The translations under genes and the position numbers were made by a program. DNA of 64,000 bases from Streptomyces sp. NBC_01224 (GTDB lineage Bacteria > Actinomycetota > Actinomycetes > Streptomycetales > Streptomycetaceae): the NCBI RefSeq assembly GCF_036002945.1, contig NZ_CP108529.1:9598893-9662892 (forward strand), given 5' to 3'. Positions 19,462 through 28,037 of the stretch are shown here, one piece after another; the stretch's first letter is position 1, and each line of letters begins with the position of its first letter. Under the pieces are notes generated by a model. The model was given only the letters and a program-made list of their open reading frames with translations, was not told the origin of the DNA and ran no database searches.

Positions 19462-19533
19462 GGTTGCCTAACAGGTTGCGTAACGGGTTGCTTGACTGGT
19501 TGCTTAGCGGGTTGCGTAACGGGTTGCCAACGG
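19462..19533. repeat. Six tandem 12-bp repeats (iteron-like)
   Basis: Units start at 19462, 19474, 19486, 19498, 19510 and 19522. Consensus is GGTTGCgTAACG; units 2 and 5 are identical (GGTTGCGTAACG) and unit 6 is partial. Within the unit GTTGCGTAAC is nearly palindromic. The array is about one helical turn per unit. It overlaps the 3-prime end of the minus-strand gene at 19504. Confidence 0.8.
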
Positions 19534-20049
19534 TGGATCTGCTGGAGCGCCTTTCTGCAGGTCAGGGGGGTGGGTCAGTGTGACGCAGCCGCCGACACCT
19601 CTTCCCTCAAAGGGGAAGAGTGCCTTTCCCCTTTCCCCCGGCCGGGGCGCCGGCTCACCCCGCGGCGGTGCCCGCTCCCGGGTCGCTTCCGCCGGGGTTG
19701 TCTCCGCCGGCGTCGTCTCCGGCACCAGGAGGCCAACTTCAGCGAACTCTGGGGTGGACAGGAGGACACCCATTCCGGACCATGCGGGCGCGCTCTCCTC
19801 CTGTCCACGCGCCACAACGGATCCGTTGGGCAGATAGTCGACGCCGGTCAAGGCCACCGGGGCGCCCCACGATTCCGGATACAACGGACCGGCGTCCGAA
19901 GACGCTCCCCGCACGGGCTGGCACCGAACCGGAGTTCGGACGATGTCGCCCGGACCGACAGCGTCCCACGTGGTGAAGCGCCATCCCGGGGGCGCCTCGG
20001 TGCGCCGCCGCATATTGCGCGCCACGTCGGCTTCAGCAGCAGCCCGCAT
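19504..20049 (-). CDS. Hypothetical protein, about 181 aa
   Basis: Function not recognised. The frame has strong GC3 and protein-like composition from MRAAAEADVARNMRRR through GWRFTTWDAVGPGDIVRTPV to GMGVLLSTPEFAEVGLLVPE, then a Pro/Glu/Thr-rich tail with repeated TPAET. Start ATG 20049 is tentative; the frame is open to ATG 20148. The last seven codons lie inside the 12-bp tandem repeats, so the repeats may have replaced the original C-terminus. Confidence 0.55.
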   Translation of the reverse strand: MRAAAEADVARNMRRRTEAPPGWRFTTWDAVGPGDIVRTPVRCQPVRGASSDAGPLYPESWGAPVALTGVDYLPNGSVVARGQEESAPAWSGMGVLLSTPEFAEVGLLVPETTPAETTPAEATRERAPPRGEPAPRPGERGKALFPFEGRGVGGCVTLTHPPDLQKGAPADPPLATRYATR

Positions 20050-20094
20050 GTCAATCAGCGCTACGAGTCGGGCCGCTGCTGACGCGCGGCTGGT

Positions 20095-20304
20095 GTGACT
20101 GGTCGCATGCCTCTCGGAAAGGCCGATGGCATACCACGTGCATCGCATTTGGTAGACGTGCCCGACCAGCGCGCCATCGTTGTTGCCGACCTCGACGCCC
20201 GCCGCGACTGGCTGGAGCTCTTCCCGTTCCTCGCCACCCGCCGCCCCGACCCTACGCCTTTCGTGTTCGTGATGCGCCGCGATGGCACCTCTACGAACCT
20301 CTGA
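20095..20304 (+). CDS. Small hypothetical protein, 69 aa
   Basis: Short frame with good GC3 in its central part (VPDQRAIVVADLDARRDWLE then LFPFLATRRPDPTPFVFVM). The start GTG 20095 is uncertain and there is no clear ribosome-binding site. It begins divergently, 45 bp from the gene at 19504-20049. It could be a fragment of a longer protein. Confidence 0.4.
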   Translation: MTGRMPLGKADGIPRASHLVDVPDQRAIVVADLDARRDWLELFPFLATRRPDPTPFVFVMRRDGTSTNL

Positions 20305-20561
20305 GGGGCATCCACGTCACCCGGCCGTCGTGTACAGCTCCTGTGAGGTCAGTGCGGCGTACTCGTTCACCAGAAGGGGAGCCGCGCCGGGGTCAGGACG
20401 ACGCCGACGGGCTCCCGATGGGAGGGGAACTGCCTGGTCTCCCTGGGCTCACGGGCTCGCCGTTTGACTCTCCAGCTCATGGGATGTCTGTCAAGTCCTT
20501 GTGTTCAGTCTCAGCGAGTGCTTCGTAGCCCTGAGAGGCAGGTGTTACAGCCGGCGCATTT

Positions 20562-21320
20562 TTACTTCGGCCTCGTGTAAGCCCGTAGCCGTTCCTCGCG
20601 GCTTGTCAGACAACAGCTCGCACAGCGGACCGCCTCCGCGCTCGTGTAGTACAGACAGCAGGTGTTGCGCAGATAGACCAGCCGTTCCGGGCCGTCCGGC
20701 ACCCGTCGGACCCGTACTACCTCGCCCAGCGTTTCGAGTCCGCCGGATGCGGTGTCCACGAAATGCCGCCAGCGGGCGGCCAGCAGATCCACCTGGGTGC
20801 CGTACGCGCACAGCGCCGTGGCGCAGCCATGGGCAATCCCTCCGCTCAACTGTCTGGCCCCGGCGCGGGTACGACGGTGCAGCGCATCGGCGATGGGCAG
20901 CAGATGCCCGTCGAGCACGGTGCGGTGCAGCAGCCGTACGGCGTCCTCCCCGGCCCGGGGCAGCAGCCGGGCCCTGCGCACCCGGACTCCGCCGATCCCG
21001 TGCGTGGCCGGGCGCACCAGGACATTGCCGGACCGCATGTCCGGGACCTCGTCGTACAGCGCCCAATGGAGCACGGCGGCGGCAGTGACCCAGCCCGCGT
21101 ACACCGCCATCAGGGTCAGCGCGGTCGCATGACCGGTGCGGTGGCCGCTGCCGGTGCGCTCGCTCTCCAGCAGACTGGACAACTCCACGCCCGCCGGATC
21201 GGCCAGCCGGTCGGCTGCCAGCCACAGCCCTGCTTCGCTCGCAGGCGGTTCGCCTTCGGTGACCTGCCAGCGTGGTCCGTGCGGCAAGGGTGTCCAGACG
21301 GGGGAAGTCTTGCCGCTCAT
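20562..21320 (-). CDS. (2Fe-2S)-binding protein, ferric-siderophore-reductase (FhuF) type
   Basis: A 252-aa cytoplasmic redox protein, last gene of the corrinoid-uptake operon. Its C-terminus has the FhuF-type four-cysteine cluster (RNTCCLYYTSAEAVRCASCC), which ligates a 2Fe-2S centre. FhuF proteins reduce ferric iron in imported siderophores. Here the operon is behind a cobalamin riboswitch, so a role in reducing or releasing an imported corrinoid is inferred. The ATG overlaps the ATPase stop (ATGA), indicating translational coupling. Confidence 0.85.
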   Translation of the reverse strand: MSGKTSPVWTPLPHGPRWQVTEGEPPASEAGLWLAADRLADPAGVELSSLLESERTGSGHRTGHATALTLMAVYAGWVTAAAVLHWALYDEVPDMRSGNVLVRPATHGIGGVRVRRARLLPRAGEDAVRLLHRTVLDGHLLPIADALHRRTRAGARQLSGGIAHGCATALCAYGTQVDLLAARWRHFVDTASGGLETLGEVVRVRRVPDGPERLVYLRNTCCLYYTSAEAVRCASCCLTSREERLRAYTRPK

Positions 21321-22105
21321 GACAGCGGGAGGTAGACGACATTGGGGGAGCCGGTGACCGGGTGGACGCCGACCCGGGATCGTATCCCGTAGACCTCGGC
21401 CAGCAGTTCTTCCGTCAGTACCGCGTGCGGGGAGCCGGATGCCACCAGTCGTCCGGCGCTGAGGACGAACAGCCGGTCGCAGTAGGAAGCGGCCAGGTTG
21501 AGGTCGTGCAGCACCAGAAGATTGGTGGTGCCCAGCGTTCTCACCAGGCCGAGGATCTCCAGCTGGTAGCGGATGTCCAGATGGTTCGTGGGTTCGTCGA
21601 GCGCCATCAGCCCCGGTTCCTGGACCAGGGCGCGGGCGATCAGGGCCCGTTGCCGTTCCCCGCCGGACAGCTCTTCGAACCGTCGGTCGGCCAGGGGCGC
21701 CGCGCCGACGCGCCGCAGCGACTCGTCGATGTGGCGGGCGTCGTCGGCGTCGTCCTGCTCCCAGAACCGTTTGTGTGGGCTTCGGCCCATCGCCACGACC
21801 TGGCGTACGGTCAGGCCGAAGGTGCCGGGGCTGTCCTGCGGTACGACGGCCACGCGGCGGGCCCGTTCCTTCACACCGAGGGCCGCGGCGTCCGCTCCGT
21901 CCAGCAGGATTCGACCCGCTGCGGGGCGCAGGGCACCGTAGACGCAGCGCAGGAAGGTGGTCTTGCCGCTGCCGTTCGGCCCGACCAGGCCGACCGTCTC
22001 GCCGGGGGCGGCGTCCAGCGTGACCGCGTCGAGTAGGGTACGGCCGGCCACCTCGTAGCTGATTCCATCGGCGGCGAGCGCCGTCGGGGACGGTGCCGGG
22101 CTCAT
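21317..22105 (-). CDS. ABC transporter ATP-binding protein (BtuD/FepC type)
   Basis: A 262-aa nucleotide-binding subunit of a type-II importer. Walker A is GPNGSGKTT, the signature is LSGGERQRALIARAL, Walker B is GLMALDEPTNHLD and the switch His is in LVLHDLNLAA. The start at ATG 22105 overlaps the permease stop by ATGA. It energises uptake through the neighbouring permease. Confidence 0.95.
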   Translation of the reverse strand: MSPAPSPTALAADGISYEVAGRTLLDAVTLDAAPGETVGLVGPNGSGKTTFLRCVYGALRPAAGRILLDGADAAALGVKERARRVAVVPQDSPGTFGLTVRQVVAMGRSPHKRFWEQDDADDARHIDESLRRVGAAPLADRRFEELSGGERQRALIARALVQEPGLMALDEPTNHLDIRYQLEILGLVRTLGTTNLLVLHDLNLAASYCDRLFVLSAGRLVASGSPHAVLTEELLAEVYGIRSRVGVHPVTGSPNVVYLPLS

Positions 22106-23157
22106 CCGGTGATCCCTTCGGTACGGCTGGAGCGGCGCAGCAGCCAGAGGAAGAACGGGCCGCCCACCAGGGCAGTGATCACCCCGGCGGGAATCTCTTC
22201 GGGGGCTGCCACGGTCCGCGCCAGCAGATCGGCCAGCAGCAGGAAGGCGGCCCCGCCGAGCGCGGCCACGGGCAGCAGTCTGCGGTGGGACGCGCCGACG
22301 ATCATTCGGGCGGCGTGCGGAATCATCAGGCCGACGAAGCCGATCGCCCCGCTGTAGGCGACCAGCACGCCGATGATCAGTGACACCAGCACGAAGACCC
22401 CGCCCCGGAAGCGCCCGGGGTCCAGGCCGAGGCTGCGGGCCCCATCCTCCCCGGTCAGCAGCAGATCCAGCGGACGGGCCAGGCTGATCAGGAGTACGGC
22501 CCCGAAGCCCAATACCGAGGCAGGCAGCGCCAGTTGGTCCCAACGGGCGCCACCCAGGCCGCCCAGCGTCCAGAACAGAATCGCCCGCACATGCTCGGCC
22601 CGCGAGGACAGCACCAGGATCAGGCTGGTGAACGCGGACAGCACGTACTGGATCGCCACCCCGGCCAGAATCAGCCGGCCCGTAGTCATGGTGCCGCCGC
22701 GCCGGGCCATCGCGTAGACGGCGACCAGCGCAGCCATGGACCCGGCGAACGCGGCAATGGGCAGGGCCACGTCGGTGGCCGCCCCGGCGCCGACCCCCAG
22801 CACGACGACCACGGCAGCGCCCGCTGATGCCCCGGACGAGGCGCCCAGCAGAAACGGATCGGCCAACGGGTTGCGCACCAGCGCCTGGAGCACCGTTCCC
22901 GACAGGGCCAGCCCGGCGCCGACGACGGCCCCGAGCAGCACCCTGGGCAGTCGTACCTCCCACACGATCGTCGGGTACGCACCAGTGCGTTCACCACCCA
23001 GGACCGTACTCAGTACCTCGCCCGGCGGAATCCGTACGGGGCCGAGCGCCAGACCGGCCACCGCCGCCGCGAGCAGCAGCACCGTGAGAACGCCGATCAC
23101 GACGGGGGTCGAGCGGAGGACGGACTTCGGACCGGGGCGGGCGGACTCCGCGCTCAC
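22102..23157 (-). CDS. FecCD-family ABC permease (BtuC type)
   Basis: A 351-aa integral membrane protein of about ten helices. Motifs typical of the family are LPRVLLGAVVGAGLALSGT, NPLADPFLLGASSGAS and GAIGFVGLMIPHAARMIVG. The start overlaps the stop of the binding protein (ATGA) and the end overlaps the ATPase start. It forms the transmembrane pore of the cobalamin-riboswitch operon. Confidence 0.95.
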   Translation of the reverse strand: MSAESARPGPKSVLRSTPVVIGVLTVLLLAAAVAGLALGPVRIPPGEVLSTVLGGERTGAYPTIVWEVRLPRVLLGAVVGAGLALSGTVLQALVRNPLADPFLLGASSGASAGAAVVVVLGVGAGAATDVALPIAAFAGSMAALVAVYAMARRGGTMTTGRLILAGVAIQYVLSAFTSLILVLSSRAEHVRAILFWTLGGLGGARWDQLALPASVLGFGAVLLISLARPLDLLLTGEDGARSLGLDPGRFRGGVFVLVSLIIGVLVAYSGAIGFVGLMIPHAARMIVGASHRRLLPVAALGGAAFLLLADLLARTVAAPEEIPAGVITALVGGPFFLWLLRRSSRTEGITG

Positions 23158-24140
23158 GGAGTGCCGGGGTGCAGCTGCCCGGCCAGGTCCTGCACGGCGT
23201 CGGCGACCCGGACACCGAGCACGGCCGAGGACAGCGGGAGTACCGCGAACTTCTTGTTCTTGACCGCCGGCACGTCCGCGAGCGCCGGATCGTTCAGCAG
23301 CCGCTTTTTCTTGGCCGCCACCGTGGTGCCTCCGTAGTCGTAGATCACGACCACCTCGGGCTTGCGCTTGATGACCTGCTCCCAGGAGACGTCGCCGAAG
23401 GTGGCGTCGAGATCCGCGAAGACGTTCCTGCCCCCGGCGAGCCGGACGATCTCGTTGCCGATGCCCTTACCGCCAGCGGTGAACGCAGAGCTGTCGCCGG
23501 AGTCGTACACGAACACCGAGGGACGCGAGGAGCCCTTGAGATCTGCCTCGACCGCCGCGATCTTCTGTCGCTCCTCGGCAAGCAGCTTCTTGCCGCGCTC
23601 CGGTACGCCGAAGATCCTGGCGACTTGGGTGATCTCGGTGGCGAGCTGATCGATACCGACCTTGCCCTTGGTGCAGTTCTCGATGTTCAGCCGGGTGTTG
23701 ATGCCGTCCTTCTGGAGCCCCGCCCGGTCCTGGCCCTTGGTCATGTCGAAAGCGCTGTTGTACCCGCCGTAGACGAAGTCGGGGTTGGCGCCGAGCAGCA
23801 CTTCCTTGGAGGGGTACTCCTTCGCGAGCACCTTGGTCCTGGCATATGCGGACCGGTACTTCGGCAGGATTCTGTCGTCCAGGTAGGCCGTCCCGGCCAG
23901 CCGGTCCTGAAGCCCGAGGGCCAGCATGATCTCGGTGACGTGCTGGTTCATGGTGACGACCCGCTTCGGCGGGGCGTCGAAGGTCGCCTTCGTACCGCAG
24001 TTGGTGACCGTGTAGGGAAAACCGTCGACGGCCGGTGCGGCCTCTGCCTTGCCCACACCGCCCGTTCCGGAGCCGCAGCCGGTGAGCGGCAGCAGAAGCA
24101 GGGGTATGAGCGCGAGTGGTACACGGCGTATCGGGGGCAT
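23154..24140 (-). CDS. Corrinoid/siderophore-type ABC substrate-binding lipoprotein (BtuF-like)
   Basis: A 328-aa periplasmic-binding-protein-fold lipoprotein. ATG 24140 follows a GGAAAGG ribosome-binding site. The signal ends in a lipobox (LLLLPLTGCGSG), so the mature protein is anchored by its Cys. The two-lobe TroA-like fold is indicated by PPKRVVTMNQHVTEIMLALG, NPDFVYGGYNSAF and KRKPEVVVIYDYGG. First gene of the operon. The upstream cobalamin riboswitch makes a corrinoid the most likely ligand. Confidence 0.92.
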   Translation of the reverse strand: MPPIRRVPLALIPLLLLPLTGCGSGTGGVGKAEAAPAVDGFPYTVTNCGTKATFDAPPKRVVTMNQHVTEIMLALGLQDRLAGTAYLDDRILPKYRSAYARTKVLAKEYPSKEVLLGANPDFVYGGYNSAFDMTKGQDRAGLQKDGINTRLNIENCTKGKVGIDQLATEITQVARIFGVPERGKKLLAEERQKIAAVEADLKGSSRPSVFVYDSGDSSAFTAGGKGIGNEIVRLAGGRNVFADLDATFGDVSWEQVIKRKPEVVVIYDYGGTTVAAKKKRLLNDPALADVPAVKNKKFAVLPLSSAVLGVRVADAVQDLAGQLHPGTP

Positions 24141-24164
24141 GGCCGAGCCTTTCCGGGGGATGTC

Positions 24165-24300
24165 CTCGTCCCCTGGGTCGTACGAGAAGGCGGCGCGGCC
24201 AGTATCTGGCTTCCGGGCTGCTGCAGCCCGGTCACAGTGGCGGGACCGTACCGGATTCACACCGGTTTCCTGACGCGCGTCGCCTGAGTTTTCGGAGGCC
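24165..24300 (-). promoter_or_regulatory. Cobalamin (B12) riboswitch
   Basis: Reading the minus strand, the conserved core is all present: CCGGTGTGAATCCGG, then CCCGCCACTGT (B12-box GCCACTG), a GGGCTGC/GCAGCCC stem, then GGAAGCCAGATACTGGCC. It ends about 25 bp before the lipoprotein start. Binding of adenosyl- or methylcobalamin is expected to shut the operon off, so these genes respond to vitamin B12 scarcity. Confidence 0.93.
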
Positions 24301-24585
24301 ATTCTGTCAGACCGCGTATTCCGGCAGGGTGGCTTTGCACACGACGCGCGCAGCAGTTGTTCACAGCTACGGGAGACACTCGCAGAGCGGCGAGGTCGAT
24401 GTGAGCTGCCCTGAGGGCCCGGCTTCGTGTCCGGTCAGTCGGTCGGGGGCGGGCCGTGTGCAAGGACCAGTCGCCGGTGTATTCGTCCAAGTTGATCCGC
24501 AGGGGCTCCAAGGTGTCGGTGTCGTGGACATCGGCCCGGATGATGCGGCCGGTGAAGTTCCCCCCTGGTCTTGGACAGCGGTTGC

Positions 24586-25431
24586 TTACGCTGCGGGGGT
24601 GAAGTCGTGCTGCAGCCTGGCTCGGGTTTCGAGTGGGGTGAGGTACCCGAACTCGGGGTGCTTGCGGAGCCTGGTGCGGTTGTACTCGACCTCGATGAAG
24701 CGGAAGATGTCAGCGCGGGCCGCCTCGCGGCTCTCCCAGACGGCGGTGCCGATCTCCGCTTTCAGCAGTCCGAAGAAGCTCTCGGCTGCGGCGTTATCGT
24801 AGCATATGCCGGTTCTTCCCATGCTCTGCCTCAGGTTCAACTCCTGTAGTTCGCGGCGGAATTCGCCACTCGTGTACTCGCTTCCGCGATCGGTGTGCAT
24901 GATGCAGCCACCCTGAAGGTCACCGCGGCCGGCGGCCATCCGCAGCGCGTCGGTGACCAGCTCGGCACGATGGTGTTCGGCCATCGCGTAACCGATCACC
25001 TCGCGCGTCGCCAGGTCGATGACGGTCGCGAGATACCACCAGCCGTCGATCGTCGGCAGATAGGTGATGTCACCGACGAGCTTCATGCCGGGCCGGTTAG
25101 CGGTGAAGTCGCGGCCGACCAGGTCCGGAGCCGGTGCGGCCTTGGTGTCCTGTTGCGTCAGGTGGCGGCGTCTGCGGCGGGTGATGCCGCGGATGTCGCG
25201 CTCGCGCATGATCCGCTCGACCTTCTTCCGGTTGATCGCATGTCCCTTGCGCCGCAGCGCGGCGTGCACGCGCGGGGCGCCGTAGGCACCCCGCGAGGAG
25301 GCGTGGATCTCACGGATCTCCTCGCTCAACTCGTCCTCGGCGCACTGTCGTTCGGCCGCTGTCGGCCGGGCCGCCAGCCAGGAGTAGAAGGTGGAGCGGT
25401 TGATCCCCGTGACACGGCACAGCAAAGCCAC
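24586..25431 (-). CDS. IS3-family OrfB (DDE integrase domain), copy 1
   Basis: A 281-aa rve-type catalytic part. An HTH_21-type linker (REIHASSRGAYGAPRVHAAL) precedes the core. The catalytic triad is Asp121 (VGDITYLPT), Asp181 (MHTDRGSEY) and Glu217 (NAAAESFFG), an exact DD(35)E. The frame is open upstream of GTG 25431 (EKAAEANPGGYS), consistent with synthesis as a frameshifted OrfAB fusion. Confidence 0.94.
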   Translation of the reverse strand: MALLCRVTGINRSTFYSWLAARPTAAERQCAEDELSEEIREIHASSRGAYGAPRVHAALRRKGHAINRKKVERIMRERDIRGITRRRRRHLTQQDTKAAPAPDLVGRDFTANRPGMKLVGDITYLPTIDGWWYLATVIDLATREVIGYAMAEHHRAELVTDALRMAAGRGDLQGGCIMHTDRGSEYTSGEFRRELQELNLRQSMGRTGICYDNAAAESFFGLLKAEIGTAVWESREAARADIFRFIEVEYNRTRLRKHPEFGYLTPLETRARLQHDFTPAA

Positions 25432-25493
25432 GCTGTAGCCGCCAGGGTTGGCCTCGGCGGCCTTCTCCGCGTCGATGAAACGGCACAGCGTGC

Positions 25494-25781
25494 CTACTTC
25501 ATCGTCTCCTTCGCGAAGAAGGCCGCTGCTTTTTTCAAGATCTCGATCGTCTGCTGCTGTTCCCGGTTCTCCCTGCGCAGCCGCTGGAGCTCATCCTTCT
25601 CCGCCGTGGTCAGCGCGCCGGGCGCCCCCTCGCCGCAGTCGACCTTCGCCTGCTTCACCCAGCCGCGAAGCCCCTCCGCACTCACACCGAGTTCCCGGGC
25701 GACCTCGGTGACGTTCCGCCCTGACGACCGGACCAGTGCCACCGCGTCCCGCTTGAACTCCGACGTGTACCGCTTGCTCAT
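25494..25781 (-). CDS. IS3-family OrfA (HTH protein), copy 1
   Basis: A 95-aa transposase subunit. The N-terminal HTH is MSKRYTSEFKRDAVALVRSS then VTEVARELGVSAEGLRGWVK; a leucine-zipper-like coiled coil follows (ELQRLRRENREQQQTIEILK). A GAAAAAAG run in the ILKKAA codons allows a -1 shift into OrfB with no intervening stop, the usual way IS3 elements make the OrfAB transposase. Confidence 0.93.
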   Translation of the reverse strand: MSKRYTSEFKRDAVALVRSSGRNVTEVARELGVSAEGLRGWVKQAKVDCGEGAPGALTTAEKDELQRLRRENREQQQTIEILKKAAAFFAKETMK

Positions 25782-26490
25782 GTTGCTCTTGCCACTCAAC
25801 CTGGACTGCTTCCTCCGGGACTGATCCGTCCCAGTATCAGGCTGTCCACTTCAGAGGGGGAACTTCACGGTGCCCAGGCGCAGTGAGCCCCGAAGCTGCC
25901 GGCCTATTCGGTTGGGCACCTCCAACCCAATGAGCGGCAGCGGCACCATGGAGCCGGCCTTGAGGACCAACGGCAGCTCGATGCGCTCAGCCTCGTTGCC
26001 GACCTGCACCGGCGCCGCGAAGTGCACCGACGGGTTGAACAGCATCTGGGTACGCCGTGCCCTCTTCCAGCCCACGCGCTGAATGGCCCGCAGCCGCCAC
26101 AGCGCCCGCTTCAGGCGATGGCCGGGGATGTCACGCCAGACCGAGTAGCCGACGATCGTCACGTCCAGGCGGCCGACGTTCGAGGCATCGGTGCGCACCC
26201 ACCACCGGCCGGGCAAGCCGACCCGGCCTCCTGCGGTACGCACTTGGGACGCCACCGTGGAACCCACTTTGGTGCCCGGCACCGAGCAGGACGGAAAAAC
26301 CGCAGGTCACCACACAGAAGCGGCCGCGCGCCGCGTTGTCACTACCCTCTTCTCTCCTCCTGAACTTCTGTGTGATGTCCGTGGAGGAGGAGATCATCGG
26401 GTCTGGGGGCCGGATGCCCTCTGCGGCCGGGCGCGGCCGGCGCCCGGCAGGTGGCCGCGCGGGACAGAAGACGGGAAGGGAGCGGAGCTG

Positions 26491-27821
26491 ATGGCGGGGA
26501 AGCGGGAGGAGAACCCGGCGGGGTCATCGAACAACCTGCGCGGCGACGTGCTGCGTGTGCTCGGAGTGCTGAAGGTCGCGACGGTCGAACAGATCCAGCA
26601 GATCTCAGCCCCGCACCTGAGCTACCGGCACACCGACAAGGACGAGCCCTCGAAGCGGAAGCAGGCCCGCACCGCCTCGCACCTCGGGGTGCTCTCCGAT
26701 CTGCGCAAGCACGGCCTGGCGGAGAACGGCGGGCAGATCTCGGGTGGCGACACGCTGCGCAACCTGACGCCCATGGGCCTGAAGGCCGCCTCCTACGAGC
26801 TGGGACGGCCGGTGGGGGAGATGGGCAACCCGGCCCGTGGCGCGGGCCGCACCGGTGCCTTCCACCCGATGGTGGTCAACGACGCCGTGCTCGCCCTGCT
26901 GCGCCCGAAGCCGGACCTGGCCCAACTCGTTGACGAGCCGGCCGAAGTCCTCGCCGCCGCGCAGGCCGCAGTCGACGCGCCGGACGGGCTGGGCACCATC
27001 GCCTCCTACGCGACCGAGGTGGCGCTGCCCGCGACGGGCACCTGGTCCAATCCCGGCAGGGGCGGCGCCCAGGCGGACATCGTCATCACCTCGCCCGAGG
27101 ACGGGGTGCCGCTGTTGTTCGTGGAGATCGACAACTGCTACGAGTCCGCGCAGGTACTCGCCGGGAAGATCGACAAGTACGTGCGGTTTGGCCAGCGGAA
27201 GGTGAAGGACGCCGACGGCAAGGAGCGGCCGATGTGGCGCACCCGCTGGTGGGTGCCCGACGGCCGACACGGCGATCAGCCGCACCCTCCGCTGCTGCTC
27301 GTCTTCAACCGCGTCGGCCCGCGCAACCCCAACACCGTCATCGCACAGCTGGCCGAGCTGACCCAGCGGCACTGGCAGGGAACCGCATACGACGACGGCT
27401 TCCACATGTACGACGGCAAGCTCCCCATCGTGGTCACCGGCATGAAGCAGCTCCAAGAGCACGGCCCGGCCGGGGCGGTCTCCGACGCTTCGGCCGCCCG
27501 CACAACCAGGCGCTCCTGGAAGCGATCGGCAACCCTCGCCGGGAAGCGTACGACGTCCGCCGACAGGCCGAGTACGCAGCCCGCGAGCGGGAGTACAAGG
27601 AGCAGCTACGCCGCGCCGCCGCGCAGCAGAAGGCCGAGCGGGAGGCCCGCCGTCCCGTGTGCGCTAGCTGCGGAACCCGGTTCACCGACGAACGGTGGGA
27701 GGCGGCGCAGGTGACGGACTGGGGCACCCCGAAGGACTCCCACCCACACCTGCGCGACGCCTGCAAGCAGAGGGTCGTCGCCGCCGGTGGAGGCCAAGCC
27801 GCTGGCAAGCAGGAGCACTAG
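26491..27821 (+). pseudogene. Replication-relaxation (plasmid transfer-associated) protein, frameshifted
   Basis: The N-terminus matches the replication-relaxation family found on actinomycete plasmids and integrative elements: VLRVLGVLKVATVEQIQQIS, winged helix HLGVLSDLRKHGLAENGG, then TLRNLTPMGLKAASYELG. The nuclease-like middle contains PLLFVEIDNCYESAQVLAGK. At about 27475-27485 the frame must shift to continue into RRFGRPHNQALLEAIGNPRR, a coiled coil and a C-terminal CASCGTRFTDERWEA zinc-knuckle, stopping at 27821. Start ATG 26491 has GGAG upstream. A single indel, so sequencing error is possible. Confidence 0.8.
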
Positions 27822-27887
27822 GAGCAGGAGCGTGGCGGGGCAGAGCAGCAGAACTTCCAACGTGAGGCCCGCCGTCCTGTCTGCACT

Positions 27888-27990
27888 GGCTTCGTTGGTC
27901 TCTAGGAGCAGCGTTTGTCGACGGATCGCGGAGGCAGTCGTCGATCGACCGGCTTGTGAATGTCGAGGAGAAGTGATGGCACTGCGGTGG
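27888..27990 (+). repeat. Dispersed ~100-bp element, copy B
   Basis: Contains GGAGCAGCGTTTGTCGACGG and, about 70 bases on, AAGTGATGGCACTGCGGTGG. It lies just downstream of the replication-relaxation gene. It resembles copies A (14871-14970, opposite strand) and C (38961-39060). No gene is assigned to it. Confidence 0.5.
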
Positions 27991-28037
27991 CTGTGAGGCG
28001 CGACAGCCAACTGCCATCAATACCCGTGTGTTATCCG

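Larger units (their letters stand above)
24553..25867 (-). mobile_element. IS3-family insertion sequence, copy 1 (1315 bp)
   Basis: The ends are inverted repeats beginning TGAAGTTCCCCC. It is flanked by the 3-bp duplication CGG (24550-24552 and 25868-25870). It encodes OrfA and OrfB. It appears identical to the copies at 32726-34040 and 47135-48449, but in the opposite orientation. Confidence 0.95.
24257..26282 (-). pseudogene. Unknown gene split by IS3 copy 1
   Basis: The minus-strand frame from 26282 (core LRAIQRVGWKRARRTQMLFN, then ELPLVLKAGSMVPLPLIGLE) enters the IS at 25867. Removing the IS and one CGG duplication joins LRGSLRLGT directly in frame to GRIIRADVHDTDTLEPLRIN, continuing LDEYTGDWSLHTARP. 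The protein was therefore interrupted by the insertion. Family not recognised. The last ~40 codons look unlike protein and run into the riboswitch region, so the true end may already have been lost. Confidence 0.7.

Noticed and set aside
19462..19533. CRISPR-like array
   Set aside because: 12-bp units without spacers are far too short; tandem repeat only.
23169..24287. 372-codon plus-strand frame opposite the binding lipoprotein
   Set aside because: Antisense of a gene with signal peptide, lipobox and correct operon overlaps; no ribosome-binding site of its own.
26310..26375. CACACAGAAG / CTTCTGTGTG inverted repeat upstream of the replication-relaxation gene as an operator
   Set aside because: The 10-bp arms are perfect but 45 bases apart and not at an evident promoter; too weak to list as a feature.
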